The notes beneath the pieces were generated by a model, which made no database searches, had not been told where the DNA came from, and saw only the letters and a list, made by a program, of their open reading frames with translations. Shown piece by piece: positions 24,291-35,510 of a stretch of DNA of 64,000 bases (its first letter is position 1; the number at the start of each line of letters is the position of its first letter). Source of the DNA: Larus michahellis. Its lineage: Eukaryota; Chordata; Aves; Charadriiformes; Laridae. Where the stretch lies: the NCBI RefSeq assembly GCF_964199755.1, contig NC_133896.1, positions 100,314,549 to 100,378,548 of the forward strand, in the 5' to 3' direction. The translations under genes and the position numbers were made by a program.

Positions 24291-27200
24291 TGATAGCATT
24301 CAGGGAACAAAAGGTAAGGCTTACCATGGCTAATCTAACACCTGTAAGTTCCTGCAGATGAGCAAGTAAAGAATGCATAGCCTTTTGGGAAGGAGAGGGG
24401 AAAATGTAAGCCTTATGTTATAAAAGCAGTAGTTCAAATGCTGTTTAGATTGATTCATTAATTAGAAGTTGTATTTTCCATCTGTGCAATTATAAAGAGA
24501 TTAATTCTTATTTTATGCAGATAAAATATAAAATACAAAACACTTCAAAGCTTATTAAATCAATTTTTAAAAAAAGTTGTAAACCTCTGGCCGAAATGTC
24601 AGGCCAGGATTATTTCCGCACCCTTTCTATGTTCTTGACCTCACACTTTATTTGGGGGATGGGAGAATCCTTTAAAGTCTTTTATATTTCTGAAATACTT
24701 ATGGTCTTAAAAGAATCATGTATAGGAGACCAGTTCAGTAAGGAACTGCAGCTGATGCAGAATCTTAAACTTATGCACAGTTTCAGTGTCTTATTGAATA
24801 CTTACTGTCCCATTATGCACAATATGGTGTATGAATTTCAAGTTAGTTGACCAAAATTGAATCATGTAGAATCTTGTGCAGAAGCCAGCCTTTGTACTAT
24901 GCAGTTTGAAATTTTCCTTCTAATGGGTTGTGCCTTGAAACTGATTTAAGAATGCTTTGAACAAAACTTAGATAATTTCATTTTAAAGCTATAAATTCTC
25001 AAGATAAGAAAAACTCGGAATTTAAATTCTGGCATGTGCAGGATGCTTTTGCCATGAGAAATAGATTTTAGAAGGCTTGAAAGGACTTCATAAGGATTAA
25101 TTCTTGGCTCAGAAGTGGTTAAATAATGCAAACCCACAAATGGTTAAATGACACTGATTTTTCTGCATTGTAAGTATTTCTCTAGACTTAATTTGCTGTA
25201 GGTATAGGTGAAGAAGCTGAGTATCAGGAGATGAAAGTAAAAGGAAGCAGCTGGGAAGTGAGTTAATTTTTTTCAGGAGACATGACAGAACTGAGCTGCA
25301 CAAAGTTATCTCCATGCCCAAGGTCCATGTAGTTTGTATATAATATTTGATAAGCTTGCACATTTTGTACTCTTCTTTTTTTATGAAATTTCTTGATTGT
25401 GATTTTTGTTTTAAAACTAAATGGCGCTTTGTCTTGTGAAAACTGGCAGGTCACTAATTCATGCTGCTGCTGTCACAGATTGAAAAGGCAATTACTGATG
25501 TAGTGCTAAGGTGAGACCTACTGGAGATATGGGTCATAAATTGCAATGGGATTATAGTTTTATAATCCTGTTTTTAGGGAAAGAGGGACATAGACCCAGC
25601 ACAGTAACAGAGATGCTAGAACCAAATGCATTCTGGAGTAACCTAAGGGTTTCTGATGTGCAATTAGCTCCGAAGCTTAATTTTTCTTTTAGCTTTGGTG
25701 TCAGTAATGAATCTATGCTGTCTCAAGACGAAATCCCCCAGTTGCTGTGCCTCCTGAACAGCAAAGAAGGGTTCTGATACCTTTATTGTAGTGTGGTTTC
25801 TAATGGAATTTAAATGTGAATAATTAGGTATGTATCATCTGAAGAAATGCAAGACCAGTACCCTTCTGAAAGGCTGGCATTTACTGTGTCTTTACTGCTT
25901 TCTTTTCTCTTCTCTCTTCCTGTTATTCACATATGTGCTTTGAAAAGAGAAGGCAAATCAATTGACTTCTGAAATCAGGGTATATTGCATTAGAACGTGT
26001 TCAAAGTATCGTCTCAATATTGCCTCTTAGAAGTAACTCTCATCTAATAATACTTTAAGTTCCTGGCTTTAACTCTGTGCCTTCAGCTGATTTGCCTGGA
26101 CTCTCCTGAGCATGCCGTGGGTAGATAAGCTCTTAATGTATGTTAGGCTGGGTTTTTGCTGCAGGCATCTTTACATGGACATATATGGGCAGAACCAAGT
26201 TCCTCTGCACACAACAGAAAGATCAGCTGTGAGCCTGCTCCAGCTGGCAGATGTGTCATCATGGCACTGGCACGGTGCTCATGTTGGCAGGGTCTGCCAC
26301 CTTCATCCTAGGAATGCATGAATGGCTTATACAGCTATTGGACTGGAGTTGGTGTACAAGTCATGGTGAGGACAGGAGTTCAGGTCCTCTCCTGCTCCTT
26401 TGGGCACCTGTTATTGCTGAGGAAAAGCAAATAAACTCATTTTTGAACAGTGTTTTCAAAATATTCTTGCACACTTAAGTGTTAAAAATTAGTGTGGTTA
26501 GAGGTGCTTATGTGGAGTGGGGGAGAGCACTTGAGTTAGGAGAAGCGTTTTTGTTTTTTTTTTTCTAAGTTTTTGTGCATACTGAATGTCATTTTAAAAA
26601 GTCAAGCACAAAATGGAATTCATCAAAATGTTTTGGGTTTCTTTTTGGTTGACAACAACAAAATTTTATTCTTTATTACTTTAATCACTCCTGTAGCTAT
26701 CATGTTTCAAAAAAACAGGCAAGCTGTTTCCAGAATTCCTACCCTGAACAATGAACTTGGTATTACTGAAGGCAGCATGAAGTGGAAAATTTTCTATTGA
26801 CACAGGCATTATTCTTCAAGATTATTCTGACACTTTTACTGCTTGTTAAATGTGGGAAGGGTAGGAGCAAGTGGAGAGTTCAGGGTGTGCACGTGTGTGT
26901 GTATGTATGCATGCACAAGGCTATGAGTGACTAAAGTGAGCTTTTTATGAGTCTCCAGAAATTTCAGCTCTTATTTTGAACAAAGGTTTAGGAAGGTTCA
27001 TAATTCTTTTGAATTGCTCATCTAAATCATTCACCTAACCTTTTTTAATTAACAAGAAGAGGGCTCCACAGTGTCTAAATCAGAAGACTGAGTCTTGTTT
27101 CTGCCAATTACTTGCATATGATTTGGGGATGCTGTGTATTTTAATTTTTATCTTGTTGTAATACCACCTTTATTCCCTGGAAGTGTGCTGACTAATCTTG

Positions 27201-28499
27201 GTAAGGGAAAAGTACTTAGTACCAACTGTTTCTGCACTCAACTGGCATCAGGCTTCTCTGTCAGAACACCCAAATAATTCTAATTAAAGGGAGATAATCA
27301 CCTCTTAATATATTTTCTATATTGAAAGGGAAAAATTTCATAGGCAAATAGAAGGGCAAATTCTTGGGCAAATGATGTACGCTGTAAAACTTGTCTTTTC
27401 TGTGCTTTAACTTCTGTTCTTTGTGATTTTCAAACTCGGATTTTACAAAAGCCAAACCTATGCTGTTCTATTCTGCACACTGTATACATTTAAAGTAAAC
27501 ACTCTCTGTGGCTCATTATCCTGTAAGTTTAACAGTCTTGAAATTGATTGTTGATGGCTCAGAAAAACCGTGCCTTTTCCCTGCCCCCTGAGGCCCATGC
27601 TGCAGCAGCCACAGCACTAAGGTAGTGAAAGGGACCCTTGTGGGAAGGGTGATGCAGTTGATGTGGCTTTAGGCGTGATAGAGGTTAGTCCACCCAGACA
27701 GAGACCACTATCCTGTTCAAGTTGCCAACTTGACTGCTTGTGAGAGCAGTGCCTGTCTCATTTTGGTTGAAAGGCAAAAGTTTGGCTTAAATTGTAAAAC
27801 AAAACAGTTTGCTATCCAGCTTCTGAGCAGTTGAGTTAGGTAGCTTGGGGAGAAATGCTTTCCTCAAGATCTTAACATTGAGCTCAACTTTTTTTAAAGC
27901 CAAAATTGCTGCCACCACCACTGGCCTCTGTGGATGCAGACCTTGTGAAGGTGCTTGCCTATCCCTGCCCTGCTCGGCCAAGGTGGGATGTTGCTCTGGC
28001 TGTTACTGCAGGGCAGCTACTGCAGCATGTGTGCTGACAATCCCTCTCACCCTGGGGCTGGCCCTGATGCCTCTGGGGGACAGCAGGCCCCCTTGCTTCT
28101 TGTGGGGGTGATTAATGTCACCAACTTGGGCTGGCTAGGCCATGGACCCCTGGCTCCTTGGCCTCCTGCCCCAGTGGCTGGGAAACAGTGCCCGTTAAAT
28201 CCTCCTCTTCCCAGTGAGTATGAGTTTATTCATGTGCCTTGACAAGGATTAGTCATGGTGAAACACTGACCGTCACAAACAAAGCTTAATTTATTCTAAT
28301 TTTTTATTGCTTTGGCTGTGTGAGGTTTTGACAGGCAGGATGCAGTGCATACTGCTTCTAATTCTTTGAAAAGTTTGATCTTGTTTGTGCCCTAGGTCGG
28401 TTGTAAATATTCTTGCTTGAAATACAAGAACTCCCTATTTGCAGCCCTGTTATTCCAGGTAGTCCTAAACACCAAATTCTGGTTTTGCATCTGCAATAT
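24291..28499. other. Non-coding; weak MIR-like trace and a GC patch
   Basis: About 4.2 kb without supportable genes. 27055-27230 contains phrases in the order of a MIR SINE (aatcagaagactgagtct, then ttctgccaattacttgc), but decay is heavy. A short TG/CA-rich tract lies at about 26885-26915. A GC-richer patch at 27890-28200 carries overlapping open frames (88 and 95 codons) in two phases with no recognisable family. Confidence 0.45.
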
Positions 28500-28960
28500 A
28501 TAGCTTTAATGCAAATTACTCAGCAATCCCAATGCGCTCATACTCATTCATTAGTTCCATAAAAACCTTGAGATTTATGTAGTAAGTCTTGATATGCAGA
28601 ATATTTTACTGTCATTTTAAATGGTATTGTGTCAAGGCCTTTCTGAAATTATATCTGTCTAAAACTTAGTAGCTATTGGCTTTAGAACTGGGTTTAAAAT
28701 AACTTTGTCAAGGCATATTTGAGTTTTTATTGCTGCATTAAACCACTTTTTATTGTGTCATAAAATGCATAGGCAGTATTTACACTTCCAAATACTTTAA
28801 ATATGTAGCCAAGCCCTTTAGAAAAGATGAGATATTGGCATCGCTCACTTCAGCGGGGTCTCGCTTTGTGAGAATGCTGCAGCGTGTCGTCTTCTCATTA
28901 TTGTGTGGATGTGTTGGCTGGAGTATATGTAACACCTTGGTTAATGTATCTTATGTGAGT
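28500..28960. promoter_or_regulatory. Candidate conserved non-coding element
   Basis: Contains a perfect POU octamer ATGCAAAT at 28509-28516 and a HOX/CDX-like TTTTATTG near 28747, followed by gtcataaaa. It is repeat-poor and has no open frame. The block directly precedes a MIR-like SINE. A role as an enhancer is inferred from motif content only. Confidence 0.25.
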
Positions 28961-29029
28961 AGAGAATTTACCTGACAAGCAGCCCTTAATGGAAGGCTTG
29001 CCATGTATTCCTGCTGCGGAGAGGCACTG

Positions 29030-29265
29030 CTGGCCTACTCGCTGGGCTGGGGAATTGGAAATCAGGAGGGCGGGAGTCTATTCCCAGAGCTGTTGATGAG
29101 CCATTGTTGCCTGGCCTTGCACATTCTTGAGCAAATCACTTAATTCCTCTGAGTTACTATGGACTTTTTTTGTGAAAGGGGGTAATGAATTACTTGAAAT
29201 GACTACTTCTTAAAAAGTGTTTGGCTATCTGAATGGATAGATGAAAGATTCTGGCAAGACATCCT
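29030..29265 (+). mobile_element. MIR / CORE-SINE-like element
   Basis: In order on the plus strand it shows aaatcaggag...gtctattcccag, then gagcaaatcacttaa, ttcctctgag, gaaagggggtaatga, and a tail with tgtttggctatctgaatgg. These match the successive landmarks of MIR-type SINEs ('ggttcaattccc', 'gcaagtcacttaacctctctg', 'aaatggggataat', 'gcgctttgagatc...gatgaaa'). It lies in the sense orientation with many substitutions, consistent with amniote age. MIRs derive from tRNA and are inert unless co-opted. Confidence 0.7.
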
Positions 29266-32200
29266 ACTACTGTGTTTACTACTTTTCTGTATGGTTCAAA
29301 TGTCCTTTGCATCAAAGAGGATACTTTGACCATTGTTTTTCCATTAAGCATTGCTCATTGAGAATAATCCTGGGTATGTTCCTTAGCAGGGCATAGAAAT
29401 CCTTTGCATGCTAAGAATGATGCAATTGTTTTGCTTGAGTGCCTGTGAATTGCTTTGGCAGATGTACAACTTCATATTTTAAAAATATTTATTCCACATT
29501 GCCCTATTAATGTACCTTAGCACTGTTCTTCAGGGACTTGTTCTAGTACTGATGGGCAGTAGTCAAATTTCTGTGCTAGTCTAATCTCTTGCATCAGCTG
29601 AGGCAGTTGACAAGTGTACTGTTTCTACAAGAGGCATTTGACCTTTAAAAACTGGCCTTGGATCACTTGGCTGCTTCACATCCATCCCAAAATTGCTATG
29701 ACACTTTAACGGGGACGAGCCTGATGTTCAGGTTTCATTGCAAAGCCAACTTGGAAGTGGGATGCAAAGTGCATACTGTCTGCAACTAAATATTGGACTC
29801 TATAAGCTTCTCTCTGGGTTTTGGTGCTCACTTTTCTTGGACCTTGCTGGGTAGGCGGATAACAAAAATATAAGTGTACTGATGCTTTTAGCAGAATTGT
29901 TGTCTAGATTAATTGTTGGACCCAAGCTTGATCACAAAGTTTTAGCTTTTTGGGTTTGTTTTTGTTGGAAAGCCAAGCTGAGTTTTGAAACATATCAAAT
30001 AACCATCCCTCCCTCTATCCTTCCAAACTTATCAGAGATCATAAAAGCAGTTCTGTTGGAGTTGAAACCAAGTAATGTTTTGTTTTACTTTTGTATTCTG
30101 TTAATTTTTTATGCACACTCCAAGTTATGAAAGAAAACAGTGAAAGTTGCAATAATTTTTCCAGTAAACTAAAATATTTTAATACTGTCAAGGTTCTGTT
30201 TTCCCCATATAAAATAAATGCATTCCTTTGAAATGTTTAGGATCTTATCAAAATGATACTTTTATGATAGAACTTATTCCTTATTGTTTTTGACTATTCT
30301 AGGAATAACTGTGGGATTAACATTGCAAGAGTGACTGATTTGAACACAAGCTATCCTGAACAATCATATTTCATTTCAGCAGCTCTCCTTACTTTCCAAA
30401 GAGACTAACAAAGTCTGTCATAAGGGAGATTCTTTCCTAAAGAAAAAAGAAACCAACTGCCGAACACATACCTCCTCTGTCAAGTTCCTAACAAAGAAAT
30501 CAAGGGCCTTTCTAAACTACAATCCTGAATGAGAGTGCCAATTTCAAAGGCTTCCTTTGGAAGTTACTGACAGCAGATTGAAGACATCACATCTGGAAAT
30601 AAAGCTTAAGAAGCTCAGACCATATGTTTGACAAGTGCTTTTTGTGTAAATGAGCAAAGTAAGTATCCAATTAAAAATGGTGGAGAATTAAAAAAAAAAA
30701 ACCACCTCAAAACATAAAAACAAGACACACTTCTTGGAAGAGTATGCTAACATCTGCTACGTTGCTATGTCGGAAACAGTCATGTGTAACATCGTCTGGG
30801 GTGTCCAACCCTCTGCACAGCTAATCTAGTTCTTGATCAAAGTCCACTTTATTCATGCAAGGGCAGGAGGGTTTTATAGATGAACAGTTTACCTGTATCA
30901 AAGATCTGGGGTACATATGGCACAGAACTCTCAAGCATGTTTTCAGTTTTGTAACTCTTGCATGAGTTTAATAATATCTGGGTCCTCTATAGCACACTTT
31001 TTGTCATCTGCTGTTAGTGGCTCCTAAAGGAAGAAGCTCTGATGCAGGTGGTACTTGAGTATTGAGGGGTAATTGCCTGCCTAAGGCCTAGAGCTCCATC
31101 AGTACAGCGGCACAGCTTGCACCAATGGTATGAATGCTTACTGCTTGCAAGGAAACACTCTACCAGGTTCACAGAAAACAAATCATTGAATTGGGTTTAA
31201 GATTAAAATGTGTAATTGTGCGAGTTCCCAATAAGTGCCCGTGCTCAGGGGAGGCAGAGAGATGCGCTGTGTGACCTACATGCCAGTCAAAACAGCTGGA
31301 ATCCCCAATGCCAAATAAGAGCAACTATCTATTCAGGCAGAAGGCATAAGTAAATAGTAATTCATGGAGATGATTCCATAGATAATTTCTGAATAACAAA
31401 ATCTATCTGAAAATCATGAGCTCTTCCTGCTCCTTTCTGGCAGGAGGTGGGGAGGAATTCAATGAGTTACATTATTTATGACTTATTCATACAGCTCTGC
31501 CTGTGCTTCTAATATATATGCTCTGCATCTTTTATAGATGAAGGACTTCCTTCTGCAGGGCTGTGTATTGAGGAACTTTCAAAGCCGCTAAATTTAATTT
31601 AGATATCAGGTGTATATCTGTGACCTCCACTGTCTCTTCAGTCTCTGTTAAAGTATGCTTGTTTCCTTTTTTTTTTATTGCATTGATTGAACTTTTTCAC
31701 ATAATCAGACAAAATCTGAAGTCCTCAAGAATAATAAATCTTGAAGAAAATCTGGTCTTGTTAAAACAACTGATTAGTGGTGTTTCTCCAATATTGTTCT
31801 GGCAGTAGTGGGCTCTGCTTCTTTGTTTTTTTGTTTGAGGAATGAATTCATTATAACTGTTGCTGCACATCCTAGTGTGTAGCACTGGAGATGCCGTGAA
31901 AAAGATGGGATAACTCACAAAAGTGAAGGAGTGGTAGTTGTGGTGTTGGCAATAATCTTTGCCATCCTGCAGTCACTCAAGCAGTCTCTGGTAGTCAGGT
32001 GCAAGTTGACTTAGCCAACCACTTTTCCAGTCCCCTATGAAAACTGAGGGGATGGAGGGAGATGCTTTAGTGGATGTATGCAATCCTGGTTTCAATTTAT
32101 TCCTTGTTGTCCAGCCAGCTTTTTGGTTTGAACTTGTCAGATAAATATTTTTATTTCTACTGCTGGTAATCGTAATACTGATTTAGCAGTTCATTCAGTT

Positions 32201-32366
32201 GCCTGCTTTGCTTTTGTGCGTCTAGATCTTTGAGCATGTTGCAGTTGCTGACTTCCTTCAGCAGTGACTTCATGGTATATTTTTTTTTGCTAAAAAAAAA
32301 ACTGTTCAGCTGCTTAAGCTCTGGCTTAGAAGCTCAGATAGGCCTAGAATATTAAAACTGGAATTT
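29266..32366. other. Non-coding, nothing recognised
   Basis: About 3.1 kb of AT-rich sequence. The frame at 29882-30130 (82 codons) has no domain. An A-rich run is near 30690-30700. No repeat family could be named. Confidence 0.5.
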
Positions 32367-32591
32367 TTGGGTCTTTGTTCATTTAGGATGAATGTATTTT
32401 TCTGGGGTGTCTCTATCTGGCAGGAAAGGTGCTCAGGTTCCTCCTCTTACACTGCGTTTCCTTTCCCTGTATTGGGCATGCTTAATGCTAATGACAGGAG
32501 CTACCAGCAGTTTTCCTGCTGTTGCTTTTACACTGACACACTGCAGTCACTCTTAGTCCATCCTAGGCGCGCATGCCTCACACCTCTGCAG
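32367..32591 (+). other. Open stretch ending in a perfect splice-donor consensus
   Basis: A frame open for about 75 codons ends at ctgcag followed by gtaagt (32589-32597), an exact 9-base match to the vertebrate donor consensus. The encoded sequence, rich in Ser, Cys and Phe, resembles no known family. It could be a non-coding RNA exon or chance. Confidence 0.15.
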
Positions 32592-32883
32592 GTAAGTTCT
32601 TAGTCTGGTTGAAGAATCCATAAATTAGATATATTTATCAGCCTGTTGATTTAAAAGCGGATATGCCTCTCCCAATAGATACCTTCCCTTCAGATATCTA
32701 CTCAGACACTCACTTCTTAATGTGTTGTTTTTCATGTAGGCATATGCTTTTATATTTCCTGAAATCCTGCCATCTTCTTTTTAAAAATTTTCCTTCTCAT
32801 TATCATCATCCAGAACAATGACAAGTCATGGTAATTGATGCAGTTAATATGACGAAAGTTTTTGGAGCCATATCTAGTTCTAT

Positions 32884-32946
32884 CTTTAAAAACTTTTCAG
32901 TTCAAAAACTGAAAAAAACTTTAAAACTTTAAAAACTTTTCAGTTC
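32884..32946 (+). repeat. Direct repeat with internal hairpin
   Basis: The 20-mer ctttaaaaacttttcagttc occurs at 32884-32903 and identically at 32927-32946. Between them, ttttcagtt (32894-32902) and aactgaaaa (32907-32915) form a perfect 9-bp inverted repeat with a 4-base loop. Confidence 0.9.
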
Positions 32947-33689
32947 AGTTCTCTTTCAATCCACTACATGAATGGATTGCCTTAAGGTGTCTGTGTATTT
33001 ATGATGATCAGTTTTTCTAAGGGATGATTTGGGGAACGGTGGACACAGAATATTATGGCTGGGATCTACTGGAACTTCAGGTTAGGGATGCTTTATGGGT
33101 ATCAGAACTTGGGTACTCCATGTGCCTAATACTGCGAGTACAACTTAGGACAGGTCTGAAAGAAGCTTTATTAACGATGATTGTAGTGGGAAAATTCAGA
33201 CAGTGTCCCTTCCTCTGCCTCCCTGTTCTCTGCCAATGTGTATATTCCTTCAGAAAAGAGAAAGATGTGGAAAACTAATCATTTCAATGTTAAGAAACCC
33301 AGGTATCCATCCCTGGTAGAGATGGGCTCCTTAAGTAGCTCACTGTCTGCCACAGTTCTATTAAGGAATCAAGCAATAAGGTGACAATATGGAGAGGTGG
33401 CTCCTGGTGGAAGCTGCAGGATTGGTGCACCTGGTATTATCTTATCTCAGCAGTGGAGGGTTGGAAACAATCACAGCTTTTAGCTTTTATGTAGGGTGAC
33501 CTTCTTAGCCAGATCTCTCAAATCTTAAATATTAATAACTTTACTGTCACATGGGGGACTATCATGAGTTGAAAAAGTTTTATGGAAAAATAAGTCTCAA
33601 TAAGAGCTATGGCCCTGAGGCCTCAGGAAAAAGTAGGTAAAAACAGAGCAGGATCAGAAGAGAGGAAGAAAGCTGGAGATTGGCGTGGG
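32947..33689. other. Non-coding, nothing recognised
   Basis: One 84-codon frame at 33024-33278 without family resemblance. No repeat or RNA gene seen. Confidence 0.45.
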
Positions 33690-33719
33690 TTTTTTTTTTG
33701 TTTTTTTTTTTTTTTTTTT
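33690..33719 (+). repeat. Long T tract
   Basis: T10, one G, then T19. This is a simple low-complexity tract. As the complement it could be the poly(A) end of a minus-strand retroposed copy, but no such copy is recognisable beside it. Confidence 0.9.
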
Positions 33720-34429
33720 ACTTCAAAGGTTGCTAACAGGGTGCAGAGAGTGACATGATCATCGGTTACTTTAGACAAAATCTATTTTGTATTGTAACCA
33801 GAGAGTCTTTTCAAGATCTTGATCCTGGTGCATTTGAGGGAGACCCACTATGCGTGTGCCTTATTTAATGATTCCCACTTCACATATCATCCTAAACTAC
33901 TGACTCTGGTTTATAGTTACCACACAGGGAAAATAGCCAGCAATGAGCAACCAGAACAATTCTATCCAGGAACAGGTAAGCACCTCTTGCTTTTGGTGTG
34001 GTCAGTTTTAAGTGCTGAAAGCTGATGGACAAGCGTGCAACTGATGTATTACGAGACACATCCAACCAACTTCATCTTGTTTCAGTGGGGAAAGCAAGAG
34101 TTTAGCTGTATTTCTCTTTTTACAGTGAAATATTAAAACTAGATACTCCTTCCCACCTTAGTGCACACTGTGGACTTTCAGAAACTTTACTATCACACCT
34201 TTGTCATTTTATGGTCAGCTCAGTATACTTTAGCCTATTACTATTCAAAAGGCCAAAGTGGTAATGGAAATCCTGATGTTTTGATGCTTGCTTGTGAAGT
34301 AGCATGTTTTCCCTGGTTTTAAGCAGCTTTTTTTTTTTCCAGAACCAGCAACTATATTCCTTCTACATATGATGATGCAAAAAGAGTATTTTTCTGATTA
34401 AATCTCTTATCAGCATGTGCGTACATGGA
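33720..34429. other. Non-coding, nothing recognised
   Basis: A 68-codon frame at 33819-34025 includes a good donor-like site (aacag followed by gtaagc, near 33974) but has no recognisable family. Confidence 0.4.
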
Positions 34430-34750
34430 CTGAATAAAGACAGGAATTTGCATGTCAAGTTACTGCGGTTGCCCTTTTCATGATGCACATGACTATTTTA
34501 AAAACACGAATTCTTTCACAAGTACATCAAAGTTCTCTGCCAGGAAATGGTCACTCTTCTCCCTCTGCAGTTAAATCAAGCCCACTGGCACTTCTATTTT
34601 AATTTATTCTTTACAAAATTCTCCACATCTATTACGTTCATATAGATTACTTGCTTCAAGATGCTTGCTTTCCCACTTTAAATCATTTATTTGATTGAAT
34701 TGTAACTAAAATAGAATAGATTAAAATGCCTGTGATCGATTAATCACTTG
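34430..34750. promoter_or_regulatory. Candidate conserved non-coding element
   Basis: Contains an inverted octamer, ATTTGCAT, at 34446-34453. At its right end there is a symmetric site at 34732-34747 (GTGAT, six bases, ATCAC) that includes GATTAATC, a palindromic homeodomain-type sequence. It is AT-rich with no open frame and no repeat. The enhancer reading is inference. Confidence 0.25.
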
Positions 34751-35097
34751 ATTCCCTGGGAGGAATCGCTTGCACTTCTCACTTCACAGAGCTTGTGGTT
34801 TTATCAGCTTCTCCTTTTAGTAGATCTCAGTTTCAACTGTTTGATTTTTTTTTTTGCTTCCTTCTTTTCTTTGTACCCTTTTCCTGTACATTGCTGTGAA
34901 TGTAAGAACATGTCTTGTCTTTTCTTTGCTCCTTTTTTTAACTCAAATCTTGGTGTGAGAACACTAGCCTCTAAAAGCTGCCACTTGTTAAAAATAATGT
35001 GTTTCTAGGAGCCTTCAGGCACTGCTCATTTAGAGTTATGGTTTTTTGGGGTTTTTTATTCTTGTAAACTTATAAGGTCTTGTCAACTTAAGAATGT
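34751..35097. other. Non-coding, T-rich
   Basis: T-rich unique sequence. The 86-codon frame here is low-complexity and hydrophobic because of T-rich codons. Confidence 0.45.
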
Positions 35098-35115
35098 GGG
35101 GGTGGGTGGGTTGGG
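35098..35115 (+). other. G-quadruplex motif
   Basis: GGGGGTGGGTGGGTTGGG has four runs of at least three G with loops of 1, 1 and 2 bases, a canonical motif for a parallel quadruplex. It stands alone in an AT-rich neighbourhood. Confidence 0.8.
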
Positions 35116-35399
35116 TGGTGTTCTTGTTTTATGATGGTCTTTTAAGCAAAATCTGAGTCTCTAAAAGAAAAGTAAACCAGAGAAACTGAGATGGATTCCA
35201 GCAGACACAAGCTCAATTTCAAGTTTTGTGGCCATGTACCTCTGGGAACAAGGTGTTTCCACTGTGGGGTTTGAATGGAAATCATGTAGTTGAACTCTCT
35301 GCTTCAAAAAAAATCTTTTGACACTTTCTCAATTATTCTCCCTCTATAGTCGTACGTCTGCTCTTAATATCTGAGTAGCTCCCAGTATTCACTGTCGTG

Positions 35400-35510
35400 T
35401 TCTTAGAGATGGCGATGAGACATGGGGGAGGTTAATTACTTAACCAACGTAATACAGGAAACTGGTGATGGATCCACTGCAATGTAGCCTTATACTCTTA
35501 TACTCTTTCA
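35400..35510 (-). mobile_element. MIR-like SINE fragment, reverse orientation
   Basis: On the plus strand the order is gatgagacatgggggagg, ttaattacttaacc, then acaggaaactggtgatgg. This corresponds to the reverse complement of a MIR ('gatgaggaaactgag', 'aggttaagtaacttgcc', 'cacagctagtaagtgg'). It is diverged and short. Confidence 0.45.

Noticed and set aside
26885..26915. TG/CA-rich tract as a Z-DNA or microsatellite feature
   Set aside because: Short and interrupted; ordinary low complexity.
27055..27230. Possible MIR-like trace
   Set aside because: Two landmarks in order but with heavy decay and no tail; mentioned only as a weak trace.
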